Part shown: piece after piece, positions 1 through 9,637 of the stretch
Layout: the number at the start of each line of letters is the position of its first letter
How positions within the stretch are numbered: position 1 is the first letter of the stretch
NCBI RefSeq assembly: GCF_026342355.1
Contig: NZ_JAPEMV010000004.1
Span: 656,001-720,000, forward strand
From: Streptomyces sp. NBC_00249
Lineage (GTDB): Bacteria; Actinomycetota; Actinomycetes; Streptomycetales; Streptomycetaceae
DNA: 64,000 nucleotides
Direction: 5' to 3'
Position numbers and translations under genes: made by a program
Notes under the pieces: model-generated
Told to the model about the DNA's origin: nothing
What the model saw: only the letters and a program-made list of their open reading frames with translations
Database searches by the model: none

Positions 1-705
1 GCCGGTGCCTGGCCCAGCGCCGCCGCGCCCGGCAGCGGAGCACCGGCCCCGGCGCAGCCGTCGGCCCCCGCGCCCGCGCAGCAGCCCGTCCAGCAGGCGC
101 AGCCCGCCGCGCCCGCGCCCTCGCCCTCGCCCGGCATGGCCGCCGGCGCGGGCCAGGTCCAGGCGATGTGGCCCGGCGTCCTGGAGGCCGTCAAGAACCG
201 CCGCCGCTTCACCTGGATCCTGCTCAGCCAGAACGCCCAGGTCACCGGCTTCGACGGCAGCACCCTCCAGCTCGGCTTCCCCAACGCCGGAGCCCGCGAC
301 AACTTCGCGAGCAGCGGCAGCGAGGAAGTCCTCAAGGCGGTGCTGGCCGAACAGTTCCAGGTGAACTGGAAGATCGACGCCGTGGTGGGCGGCGGAGGCG
401 GCGGCGCTCCCGTGGCCCCCGCGCCGCAGTCCTCGTACGGCGCCCCCTCCGCGCCCGCCTACACCCCGCCGCCCCCGCCGCAGCCCCAGGCGCAGGCCCC
501 GCAGCAGTACCAGCAGCAGCCCCCGCCCCAGCAGTCCGTGCCCGCGCACCAGCCGCCCGTACAGCAGGCACCCCCGCCGGTGGCCCCCGAGGACGATTTC
601 GCCGAGGAGGACGATCCCGACCTCGTCGACAGCGCCCTGACCGGACACGACCTGATCGTGCGCGAGCTCGGAGCCACCGTTGTGGAGGAATACACGAATG
701 AATAG
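1..705 (+). CDS. dnaX: DNA polymerase III subunit gamma/tau, C-terminal part (5' truncated by window)
   Basis: The reading frame is open from the first base and stops at 705, giving the last 234 residues of a longer protein. A Pro/Ala/Gln-rich linker is followed by a compact segment around residues 56-130 (MWPGVLEAVKNRRRF... AEQFQVNWKID), typical of the C-terminal part of actinobacterial gamma/tau, then a second Pro/Gln-rich linker and an acidic tail. The protein would be the clamp-loader ATPase that organises the replisome; the ATPase domain lies outside the window. The next gene, purD, starts 60 bases downstream on the same strand. The identification rests on this tail and on the dnaX-purD order known in streptomycetes. 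Confidence 0.85.
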   Translation, partial: AGAWPSAAAPGSGAPAPAQPSAPAPAQQPVQQAQPAAPAPSPSPGMAAGAGQVQAMWPGVLEAVKNRRRFTWILLSQNAQVTGFDGSTLQLGFPNAGARDNFASSGSEEVLKAVLAEQFQVNWKIDAVVGGGGGGAPVAPAPQSSYGAPSAPAYTPPPPPQPQAQAPQQYQQQPPPQQSVPAHQPPVQQAPPPVAPEDDFAEEDDPDLVDSALTGHDLIVRELGATVVEEYTNE

Positions 706-752
706 CCCCTCCTAGTTGGGTGGCCGCACGAAACCCGCCACGCCGTCCGGGC

Positions 753-765
753 TACCCTGGGCGGC
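753..765 (+). promoter_or_regulatory. Putative purD promoter -10 element, leaderless arrangement
   Basis: TACCCT at 753-758 lies 7 nt before the GTG start of purD, and there is no Shine-Dalgarno sequence between them. A start site 6-7 nt after a -10 hexamer would give a leaderless or nearly leaderless transcript. No good -35 box is visible, so this is an inference from spacing. Confidence 0.4.
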
Positions 766-2019
<1,254 letters not shown>

Positions 2020-2166
2020 CCAGCGGGACGGTGACGGGGCGGGCCCGGGGCGCGGAGACGCGCACCGGGCCCGCGCGCATGTCCGCGTACGAGTGCATCC
2101 AGCCGCGTTCGAACGCACCCACCTTTGCCCAAAGCCATTCCATCGGGTGATCGTGGCCCGGTCCGC

Positions 2167-2195
2167 CTGACGTCCGCCCGCTCCCCAACTAGGGT
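2167..2195 (+). promoter_or_regulatory. Putative housekeeping-type promoter upstream of the M48-like gene
   Basis: CTGACG at 2167-2172, a 17-bp spacer and TAGGGT at 2190-2195 match the -35/-10 layout of the main Streptomyces sigma factor. Transcription would start near 2202, about 105 nt before the GTG at 2307. The rest of the 287-bp gap after purD shows nothing else clear. Confidence 0.45.
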
Positions 2196-2306
2196 GCGGC
2201 GCAAGCATTCCGGCACATGGCCCACCGGCATTGCGATGTCAGTGGCGGGTGTCACAGTGGGGGAGTGAGCTACGCCGCCGCAGGGCAGAGGGGGTGAGGT
2301 CCGGCC

Positions 2307-4100
2307 GTGTCCGGAACCGGTTCGATCGCAGAAGTGGGCGTGCCGTCCGCACGCTCCCGCGCCCTCGCCGTGCTGCGGGTGCGCAGCAGGGCGCTGGCCG
2401 CCGTGCTGCTGCCCGCCGCCCTCGCGGTGGTCCTCGTCGCGGCCCGGACGACGGGCCGGCTGGCCGGTGACCCCTGGCCCGCGGTGACCCTGGCCGTCTG
2501 CGCGGTCGCCGCGCTGACGCTGCTCGTCGGCGGGATCTTCGGCGCCGTCGTCCTGCGGGCAGGTCCCGCCGTGACGCCGACGGTGCCGCTGCCCGAGGCC
2601 GCCGCGCCCGACCTCTACCGCCTCGTACGGGACCTGGCCGACCGGATGGACGTGCCCGCGCCCTCTGCGATAGCCCTGACCCCGGACTGCGACAGCTGGC
2701 TGGAGGACCGGGCCCACGCCGCGCACCGCCGGGGCGGCATATCCACGGGCCCCGAGTCCGAGCCCGGCGCGGCTCCCGTGCTGGTGATCGGTTCGCCGTT
2801 CCTGTGGTGGATGCGCGTCGCGGAGCTACGGGCGGTCCTCGCCCCCGTCGTCGCCGGTACGGGCCCCTCCGCGCACCCGGACATAGCCGACGCGCGCGGC
2901 TTCGTCCGCGGGCTCGACGCGGCGGTGGACATCGGCGGCCGGCCCGGTCTGGGCTGGATCGCCGGCCCCGCCCGGCTGCTGCTGCGGCTGTGCCAGACGG
3001 ACGCCGCCGAGATGGAGCGCGGGGTGGCCGCGGCCGCCTCCGACCGTGCACAGGGTGTGGACTACGGGCTGCGCATCGTCGCCCAGGAGCAGGTCGGCCT
3101 CGCCTACGCAGGCTGGGACCGGCTGCTGACCCGGGTCGCGCTGCCCGCCTGGCGGATGGGCCGCTGGCCGGCCCGGCTCGACGCCGGGGTGGTCTCCGCG
3201 CTGACCGAGCTGTCCCGCCGGGACCGGCTGGCCGAGGGCTTCACCTCGCGCCTCGGCGAGCGCCCGGCCTGTGACCTGCTGGAGCAGCCCGGACTGGTCG
3301 ACGAGGCCGCCTCCCTGCTGGCGGCCCGGCTGTTCCACGGCGGTCCGGCCGAAGCGGGGCCCGACTGGTCCCCGGTGGACTGGGCGGCGTACCCGGAGGA
3401 GGTCGTCGACCGCAAGTGGCGTACGGAGGCCGCCCGGCTGCACGCGGCCCTGGACGCCCTCGCCGTCCCGGCCGGCTCCCCGGCGCCCCCCACCGACCCC
3501 ACCGCCCCGGCGGCCCCCGCCGACCGGAAGGCCCCGAAGGCCCCGGCGGCCCCCAAGGCCCCGGCCGCCCCGACGGCCCGGCACGGCTCGGCGGGACGGT
3601 CCGCGTCCGCGCCCGTCGCCCTCACCGAACCGGACGCCACCCCCGCGGACGGCGCCGACGGCTTCGGCGGGCCGACGCTGGAGCGGGTCCTCGGGTACCT
3701 CACGGACCCGGCCGGGGACTGCGCCGCCGGAGAGGCCCTCGCGGGGCGGCTCAGCGGCGATCTGGCCCGGGAGGAACGCGGCGCCGAGTCCCGTACGGCC
3801 GCCGGGAAGGCCGGCGGCGCCGACACGATGCCGCTGTTCCCGCTCCAGCCCCCGCGCAGCGGCCGCGACCTGCTCGCCGACCACGTCACCGCCCTCGTCT
3901 GCTGCGCGGCCGTGGACTCGGCGGGCGCCGGCCCCGGCCTGGACTGGCTCGACGGCCCCGTCCTGCTGGTCGGCGGCGAGCGCCGCGCCGACCTGGCCCC
4001 GCGCGTGCTCTCGCTCGTCGAGGACGGGGACCCGGCGCCCCTGCGCGACTGGCTCGCGGAGCTCGGCGTACGCCCGGACAAGCCCGTCCGCCTCGTCTGA
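2307..4100 (+). CDS. Membrane protein resembling an M48 metallopeptidase that has lost its zinc site
   Basis: A 597-residue protein with two N-terminal membrane segments (about residues 30-46 and 57-82). Next comes a stretch that reads like the start of an M48 peptidase: PDLYRLVRDLADRMDVPAP near residue 99, then LVIGSPFLWW...ELRAVLAPVVAG near 158-184. In active M48 enzymes the text after 'ELRAVLA' is HExxH; here it is PVVAG, so both zinc-binding histidines and the catalytic glutamate are absent. The remainder is soluble, with a Pro/Ala-rich linker at about 390-440. I infer a pseudoprotease or scaffold; the function is unknown. The homology is by eye. The GTG start has a weak upstream GGTGAGG. 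Confidence 0.75.
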   Translation: MSGTGSIAEVGVPSARSRALAVLRVRSRALAAVLLPAALAVVLVAARTTGRLAGDPWPAVTLAVCAVAALTLLVGGIFGAVVLRAGPAVTPTVPLPEAAAPDLYRLVRDLADRMDVPAPSAIALTPDCDSWLEDRAHAAHRRGGISTGPESEPGAAPVLVIGSPFLWWMRVAELRAVLAPVVAGTGPSAHPDIADARGFVRGLDAAVDIGGRPGLGWIAGPARLLLRLCQTDAAEMERGVAAAASDRAQGVDYGLRIVAQEQVGLAYAGWDRLLTRVALPAWRMGRWPARLDAGVVSALTELSRRDRLAEGFTSRLGERPACDLLEQPGLVDEAASLLAARLFHGGPAEAGPDWSPVDWAAYPEEVVDRKWRTEAARLHAALDALAVPAGSPAPPTDPTAPAAPADRKAPKAPAAPKAPAAPTARHGSAGRSASAPVALTEPDATPADGADGFGGPTLERVLGYLTDPAGDCAAGEALAGRLSGDLAREERGAESRTAAGKAGGADTMPLFPLQPPRSGRDLLADHVTALVCCAAVDSAGAGPGLDWLDGPVLLVGGERRADLAPRVLSLVEDGDPAPLRDWLAELGVRPDKPVRLV

Positions 4101-4289
4101 CCCCAGGGGCCCCGGGCCAAACGGCGGCCCAAGCGGCAGCCAGGCTTCCGCTCACGTCAATTCGCGACGAACGGTGACGGAGTGCGTGCGTTATGTGATG
4201 TGCTGGGACCGGTCGCGCGAGGGTGTCCGAAAGCTCTCGCGCACCACGACGACGAAGACACGTTCGGGGGAGCGAGGGAGGGGAGCGGT

Positions 4290-5792
4290 ATGGGTGCGGA
4301 CCAGATCCGGCGATGGGAGTCAGGTGCGCTCGCGCACGCGGTGACCGACCCCTTCGGCCAGGGCCCCCTGCCCTGGTTCCGGGGCAGCGAGCTCTACTTC
4401 GGCGACACCGGCCAGGTCGTCCCCTGGTACGTGGACCCGGCCGTCACCCCCGGCGGCGTCCCCGGCGTCCCGGGCATCCCCGCCGCCCGCGGCTCCGGCG
4501 GCGGGGGCCCCCGTACCGCCGACGACGTGCACCGCCAGATCAAGGGCTTCGCCTCCACCGGAGCCGTCACCCCCGGCGAGGCCATCGACTTCCACATCAC
4601 CGTCGACCCGCCCCAGCAGTTCTCCGTCGACGTCTACCGCATCGGCCACTACGGCGGCGACGGCGCCTCCAAGATCACCACCAGCCCGCGGCTGTCCGGG
4701 ATCGTCCAGCCGCCCCCGCTCACCGCCGACCGCACCGTCTCCTGCCACCACTGGTGGCAGTCCTGGCGGCTCCAGGTCCCCTCGTACTGGACGGTGGGCG
4801 CGTACGTCGCCGTCCTCACCACCGCCGACGGCTACCGCTCCCACATCCCCTTCACGGTCCGCGACGACCACCCCGCAGACCTCCTGCTCCTGCTCCCCGA
4901 CATCACCTGGCAGGCCTACAACCTCTACCCCGAGGACGGCCGCACCGGCGCCAGCCTCTACCACGCGTGGGACGAGGAGGGCCGCCTCCTCGGGGAGCGC
5001 GACGCCGCCGTCACGGTCTCCTTCGACCGCCCCTACGCGGGCGCCGGCCTGCCCCTGCACGTGGGCCACGCCTACGACTTCATCCGCTGGGCCGAGCGCT
5101 ACGGCTACGACCTCGCCTACGCCGACACCCGCGACCTGCACGCCGGCCGCGTCGACCCGACCCGCTACCGGGGCCTGGTCTTCCCCGGCCACGACGAGTA
5201 CTGGTCGACCCCGATGCGCCGCACCGCCGAGCGCGCCCGCGACCACGGCACCTCGCTGGTCTTCCTCTCCGCCAACACCATGTACTGGCAGGTCGAGCTG
5301 GCCCCCTCCCCCTCCGGGGTGCCCGACCGGCTCCTCACCTGCCGAAAACGCCGCGGCCCCGGCCGCCCCAGCCTGTGGCGCGAGGTCGACCGCCCGGAGC
5401 AGCAGCTGCTCGGCATCCAGTACGCGGGGCGGGTCCCCGAGCCCGCGCCGCTGATCGTGCGCAACGCCACGCACTGGCTGTGGGACTCCACCGGAGCCGT
5501 CGAGAACGACGAGCTCGACGGGCTCGTCGCGGGCGAGGCCGACCGCTACTTCCCGCGCACCCAGCTCCCCCCGCACCAGGACCGGATCCTGCTCGCGCAC
5601 TCCCCGTACCGCGACGGCGAGGGCGCCAAGCGGCACCAGGAGACCTCCCTCTACCGGGCACCCAGCGGCGCCCTGGTCTTCGCCTCCGGCACCTTCGCCT
5701 GGTCCCCGGCCCTCGACCGCCCCGGCCACGTGGACGAACGCATCCAGCGGGCGACGGCCAACCTCCTCGACCGGATCTGCAAGCGCGACTGA
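4290..5792 (+). CDS. N,N-dimethylformamidase beta-subunit-like protein
   Basis: A 500-residue protein recalling the C-terminal part of the large subunit of N,N-dimethylformamidase, an iron-dependent amidohydrolase. Visible landmarks are the N-terminal beta-rich domain with VDVYRIGHYGGDGA, the glutamine-amidotransferase-like core with FPGHDEYWS near residue 300 and SANTMYWQ near 328, and GTFAWSPALD near the end. It is shorter than true DMFase large subunits and no small subunit lies nearby, so the substrate is unknown; widespread actinobacterial homologues are unlikely all to use dimethylformamide. I chose the ATG at 4290 because GGGAGGGGAG precedes it closely. An in-frame ATG at 4182 would add 36 residues without family character. 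Confidence 0.7.
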   Translation: MGADQIRRWESGALAHAVTDPFGQGPLPWFRGSELYFGDTGQVVPWYVDPAVTPGGVPGVPGIPAARGSGGGGPRTADDVHRQIKGFASTGAVTPGEAIDFHITVDPPQQFSVDVYRIGHYGGDGASKITTSPRLSGIVQPPPLTADRTVSCHHWWQSWRLQVPSYWTVGAYVAVLTTADGYRSHIPFTVRDDHPADLLLLLPDITWQAYNLYPEDGRTGASLYHAWDEEGRLLGERDAAVTVSFDRPYAGAGLPLHVGHAYDFIRWAERYGYDLAYADTRDLHAGRVDPTRYRGLVFPGHDEYWSTPMRRTAERARDHGTSLVFLSANTMYWQVELAPSPSGVPDRLLTCRKRRGPGRPSLWREVDRPEQQLLGIQYAGRVPEPAPLIVRNATHWLWDSTGAVENDELDGLVAGEADRYFPRTQLPPHQDRILLAHSPYRDGEGAKRHQETSLYRAPSGALVFASGTFAWSPALDRPGHVDERIQRATANLLDRICKRD

Positions 5793-5898
5793 CCCCAACG
5801 CCCCTGCGGCGCGACCCGGCCGCGCACCCCCTGAGCCGGGCAGGGGCCCCCGTACGGGACAATGGGCGTGCGCTCGTACAGAACCACAGGGAGACTCC

Positions 5899-6801
5899 GT
5901 GCCCGGATTCGTCGAAAAGCCCGAGCCGGTGCAGGTGCCCGGCCTCGTCCACCTCCACACCGGCAAGGTCCGTGACCTCTACCGCGACGAGGACGGCCGG
6001 CTCGTCATGGTCGCCAGCGACCGCATCTCCGCCGCCGACTGGGTGCTGCCCACCGAGATCCCGGACAAGGGCCGCATCCTGACGCAGCTCTCCCTGTGGT
6101 GGTTCGACCAGCTCGCGGACCTGGTCCCGAACCACGTCCTCAGCACCGAGCTGCCCGCCGGCGCCCCCGCCGACTGGGCCGGCCGCGCCCTGGTCTGCCA
6201 GAACCTGGACATGGTCCCCGTCGAGTGCGTGGCCCGCGGCTACCTCACCGGCTCGGGCCTCGCCGAGTACAAGCAGTCCCGTACGGTCTGCGGACTCGCG
6301 CTCCCCGAGGGCCTCGTGGACGGCTCCGAGCTGCCCGCCCCGATCTTCACGCCGGCCGCCAAGGCCGCGGTCGGCGACCACGACGAGAACGTCTCCTACG
6401 AGGAGGTCGCCCGCACCACCGGCGCCGAGACGGCCGCGCTGCTGCGCCAGGCCACCCTCGCCGTGTACGGGCGCGCCCGGGACATCGCCCGCGACCGCGG
6501 GATCATCCTCGCGGACACCAAGTTCGAGTTCGGCTTCGACAAGGACGGCACGCTGGTCGCCGCCGACGAGGTCCTCACCCCGGACTCCTCCCGCTTCTGG
6601 CCGGCCGACCTGTGGGAGCCGGGCCACGCCCAGCCCTCCTTCGACAAGCAGTACGTCCGCGACTGGCTGGCCTCCCCGGCCTCCGGCTGGGACCCGAAGG
6701 GCGAACTGCCGCCGCCCCCGCTGCCGCGGGACGTCGTCGAGGCGACCCGCGCCAAGTACGTCGAGGCGTACGAGCGCCTCACCGGCCAGACCTGGTCCTG
6801 A
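5899..6801 (+). CDS. purC: Phosphoribosylaminoimidazole-succinocarboxamide synthase
   Basis: SAICAR synthetase, which couples CAIR and aspartate with ATP in purine synthesis. The 300-residue product shows the family N-terminus (HTGKVRDLYRDEDGRLVMVASDRISA, beginning near residue 22), VECVARGYLTGSGLAEY near 110, and LADTKFEFGFD near 205, all in the normal order. The GTG start follows CAGGGAGACTCC, a good ribosome-binding site. It stands alone between the DMFase-like gene and a strong terminator. Length and motifs match the long, actinobacterial-type PurC of about 300 residues. Confidence 0.97.
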   Translation: MPGFVEKPEPVQVPGLVHLHTGKVRDLYRDEDGRLVMVASDRISAADWVLPTEIPDKGRILTQLSLWWFDQLADLVPNHVLSTELPAGAPADWAGRALVCQNLDMVPVECVARGYLTGSGLAEYKQSRTVCGLALPEGLVDGSELPAPIFTPAAKAAVGDHDENVSYEEVARTTGAETAALLRQATLAVYGRARDIARDRGIILADTKFEFGFDKDGTLVAADEVLTPDSSRFWPADLWEPGHAQPSFDKQYVRDWLASPASGWDPKGELPPPPLPRDVVEATRAKYVEAYERLTGQTWS

Positions 6802-6862
6802 GCCGCCCGGCCGGGGTCGCCCGCGACGACCCCGGCCCCGGCCCGGCCCCGCCGGACACGAA

Positions 6863-6893
6863 GAAGCCCCCCGGCCTGTGGCCGGGGGGCTTC
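6863..6893. terminator. Bidirectional intrinsic terminator after purC and tRNA-Gly
   Basis: A perfect 14-bp stem (GAAGCCCCCCGGCC and its complement) with a 3-nt loop. It serves purC on the plus strand and the tRNA-Gly gene on the minus strand. There is no long U tract, as is usual in Streptomyces. Confidence 0.85.
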
Positions 6894-6901
6894 TCCATCT
6901 G

Positions 6902-6974
<73 letters not shown>

Positions 6975-6998
6975 CTGTGCGCCGTAGCGCGAGGACAA

Positions 6999-7610
6999 CT
7001 ATACCCAACCTCGCTCGCGTGCGAGACGCACTGCCGTGTGTCGGTTCTCGGCTCCCAGCTTCGTCGCCGCCGAGGACAGGTAGTTGCGTACGGTCCCCTG
7101 GGACAGCGAGGCCCGCTCCGCGATCTCCGCGATCGGCGCCCCGTCCGCCGCGAACTCCAGCACCTCCGCCTCCCGGGCCGTCAGCGGGGAGTCGCCCGCG
7201 CTGATCGCGTCGGCCGCCAACTCCGGGTCCACGTAACGCCCTCCGGCGTGCACCGTGCGGATCAGCTCGGCCAGTCGCTGCGCCGACACCGTCTTCGGCG
7301 CGAAGGCCCGTACGCCCGCCGCCAGGGCCCGCTTCAGATGGCCGGGACGCCCGTGGCTGGTCACGATCATGGTCTTGCAGTCGGGGAGTTCGGACCTCAG
7401 TGATGTGGCCACGCTCACACCGTCCGCCCCCGGCATCTGGAGGTCCAGCACCGCCACGTCCGGCCGGTGCGCCCGCGCCATGGCGAGGGCCTCCGGCCCC
7501 GACGCGGCCTCCGCGACGACGACCAGGTCGTCCTCCAGCCCGAGCAGCGCGGCCAGCGCCCCCCGGATCAGGTGCTCGTCGTCCGCCAGCAGTACCCGTA
7601 CGGGGTTCAC
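6999..7610 (-). CDS. NarL/DesR-type response regulator
   Basis: A 203-residue two-component response regulator. The receiver domain has the acidic pair Asp10-Asp11, the phosphoacceptor Asp56 (VLDLQMPGADG) and a Thr/Lys pair (TSHG, PKTV). A LuxR-type helix-turn-helix domain fills residues 140-200 (SPLTAREAEVLEFAADG ... TVRNYLSSA). Its GTG start overlaps the stop of the upstream kinase gene by 4 nt, so the two are translationally coupled, and the kinase is its obvious partner. The C-terminus ends 25 bases from the tRNA-Gly gene. It probably controls the ABC exporter genes at the head of the same operon. Confidence 0.95.
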   Translation of the reverse strand: MNPVRVLLADDEHLIRGALAALLGLEDDLVVVAEAASGPEALAMARAHRPDVAVLDLQMPGADGVSVATSLRSELPDCKTMIVTSHGRPGHLKRALAAGVRAFAPKTVSAQRLAELIRTVHAGGRYVDPELAADAISAGDSPLTAREAEVLEFAADGAPIAEIAERASLSQGTVRNYLSSAATKLGAENRHTAVRLARERGWV

Positions 7611-8848
7611 GCCCCCACCTCCGCCTCTCGCAGTCGTTGCCCCGGCACTTCGGCGCGCAGCCGGAACCGCCCGCCGCCCGCCGGTCCCGCCGTCAGGGTG
7701 CCGTCCACCGCCGCGAGCCGCTCCCGCAGCCCCGCCAGCCCGGAGCCGGGCGGTCCGGCCGGGGTCTCGGGCGCCCCGTCGTTCTCCACGAGCAGTGTCA
7801 CCGCGCCCGAGTCCTTGCCCGCCGTCAGCCGGATCAGGCAGCTGCGTGCGTCCCCGTGCCGCAGGACGTTCGTCGTGGCCTCCCGCACCACCCAGCCCAG
7901 CGCCGACTGCACCTCGGCCGGCAGCGCCCGCCCGGCGGTGCGGAACTCCACCGTGCAGTCCATCCCGGCCGCGTTCAGCACCCCGCGCGCCCCCTCCAGC
8001 TCCACCGCGAGGTCGGCCTCCCGGTAGCCGCGGACCACGTCGCGGACTTCCTTCTGCGATTCGCGGGCGATGCGCTGCACCTCGATCATCTGGTCGACGG
8101 CCTCGGGGCGTTCGCGCCGGGCCAGCTGCACGGCCAGCTCGCTCTTGAGGGCGATCACCGCCAGGTTGCGGCCCATCACGTCGTGCAGGTCCCGCCCGAA
8201 GCGGAGCCGTTCCTCGGCGACGGCCAGCTGCGCCTGCAGCTCCCGGGCGTGGTCGAGTTCGTGGACCGCCTTCACCAGCCACCCGGAGAACCCGTAGGCC
8301 ACCGCGAGGAACAGGTTCATCAGCAGCGTGCCGATCGCGTACGCGGCGACCTCGCCCGCGGGCAGCCCCAGCGCGAACGCCGCGGTCCCGATGGCGGCGG
8401 CCGAGACGAAGGGGACGAGGCACATGTGCCGCACCCTCGTCAGCGTGATCACCAGCGCGCCGCTGCCGAAGCCGCTCATCCCGAACACCAGCATCGGCGT
8501 CAGCGAGTCGGCCAGCTGCCCGGTCCTGCGCAGGACGAGCACGGCCAGGCAGGCCGCGGCCGTCATGACCGTCACCGCCACCACGAGCCGCGAGGGCCGC
8601 TCCCGGCGGCCCAGCAGCCAGTCCAGCGACTTGGAGGTCAGGACGCCGACCAGGACGGACTGCACGCACAACGCGAGGAAGACCGCGCTCGACACCAGGA
8701 ACGGGGCGTGGTTGTCCGGGGAGGCCAGCCCGGGCAGCCCGAAGGAGAAGATCTCCAGGAAGACGAAGGAGTGGAAGGACCAGCGCGTGTACAGCTCGAC
8801 CTTCCCCGCACTGCTGCGGTTCTTCCACCACCCGGTCATTTTCGACAC
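7607..8848 (-). CDS. DesK/NarX-type sensor histidine kinase
   Basis: A 413-residue membrane sensor kinase. The N-terminal 190 residues hold about five or six hydrophobic helices with short loops, so there is no large extracellular sensor; detection probably occurs within the membrane. The HisKA_3 dimerisation motif FGRDLHDVMGRN places the phosphoacceptor near His222. The C-terminal ATPase domain shows VVREATTNVLRHGDA and GSGLAGLRERLAAVDG. It is preceded by the ABC permease gene (27-nt gap) and overlaps the regulator gene. This layout (ATPase, permease, kinase, regulator) is common for self-regulated drug or lipid export modules in Gram-positive bacteria. Confidence 0.95.
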   Translation of the reverse strand: MSKMTGWWKNRSSAGKVELYTRWSFHSFVFLEIFSFGLPGLASPDNHAPFLVSSAVFLALCVQSVLVGVLTSKSLDWLLGRRERPSRLVVAVTVMTAAACLAVLVLRRTGQLADSLTPMLVFGMSGFGSGALVITLTRVRHMCLVPFVSAAAIGTAAFALGLPAGEVAAYAIGTLLMNLFLAVAYGFSGWLVKAVHELDHARELQAQLAVAEERLRFGRDLHDVMGRNLAVIALKSELAVQLARRERPEAVDQMIEVQRIARESQKEVRDVVRGYREADLAVELEGARGVLNAAGMDCTVEFRTAGRALPAEVQSALGWVVREATTNVLRHGDARSCLIRLTAGKDSGAVTLLVENDGAPETPAGPPGSGLAGLRERLAAVDGTLTAGPAGGGRFRLRAEVPGQRLREAEVGA

Positions 8849-8875
8849 GGTCCCGTCCCCCGGTTCTTCCTCGCC

Positions 8876-9637
8876 CTAGCGCCGCGGTTCCCAGCGGAAC
8901 CACCGCTGGACAGCAAACACCGTGACCATGATCCAGGCCAGCGTGGTGAGCGCGGCCGTCAACAGTTCCCCGCCCGTCGCGCCGCCGGTCCAGGCGGCCC
9001 GTACGAGGGCCATCACCCCGCTCAGCGGCAGCAGTTCGCAGGCGTCGGCCACCGCGTCGGGCAGCACGTCCAGCGGCAGGAACAGCCCTGAGCCGAGCGC
9101 CGTCAGCAGGAACAGCGGCAGGGTGGTGATGCCGGCGCTCTCCACGTTGCGGGTGAAGGCGCTGGTCACGGCCGCGAGTCCGGCGAGCACCGGCAGCGCG
9201 GCGAGGACGGCCCCGGCCAGCAGGAGGGGGTTGTCCGGCATCGGCGCGTCCAGGGCGGCCGCCCCGGCGAGGGCGAGGACGGCGATCTGCCCGAGGGCGA
9301 TCACCGCGGCCGGCAGGGCGGTGCCGGCCAGGATCTCCAGGTCGCCCGCCTCGCCGGTGCGCAGCCGCTTGAGGACGAGCTCCTCGCGGCGGGCCACGTA
9401 GGCGGAGACCAGGTTCATGTAGACGACCAGGATCAGCACCATGCCGATCCCGCCGGTGAGGGTGGCCTCGGCGACGGAGGCGGCGGTGTCCCCGCTCAGG
9501 GTGGACCGCAGGACGAACACCATCAGCGCCGGCATCATCAGCGCCACGGACAGCGCGGCCCGGTTGCGCACCAGCAGGGTCAGTTCGGAGCGGCCGAGGG
9601 CGGTGAGCCGGCCGGGGTTGAGGGTCAGCGCGTTCAT
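8876..9637 (-). CDS. ABC-2 type transporter permease
   Basis: A 253-residue permease with six predicted membrane segments, including MMPALMVFVLRSTLSG, LILVVYMNLVSAYVARREE and LPLFLLTALGSGLFLPLDVLP; the last is the typical ABC-2 'GLFLPLD' loop region. The ATG start overlaps the stop of the ATP-binding gene by 4 nt, so the two subunits are made together. It would form an exporter with that ATPase. The substrate cannot be read from the sequence; similar pairs export antibiotics or lipophilic compounds (the DrrAB type). Confidence 0.93.
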   Translation of the reverse strand: MNALTLNPGRLTALGRSELTLLVRNRAALSVALMMPALMVFVLRSTLSGDTAASVAEATLTGGIGMVLILVVYMNLVSAYVARREELVLKRLRTGEAGDLEILAGTALPAAVIALGQIAVLALAGAAALDAPMPDNPLLLAGAVLAALPVLAGLAAVTSAFTRNVESAGITTLPLFLLTALGSGLFLPLDVLPDAVADACELLPLSGVMALVRAAWTGGATGGELLTAALTTLAWIMVTVFAVQRWFRWEPRR

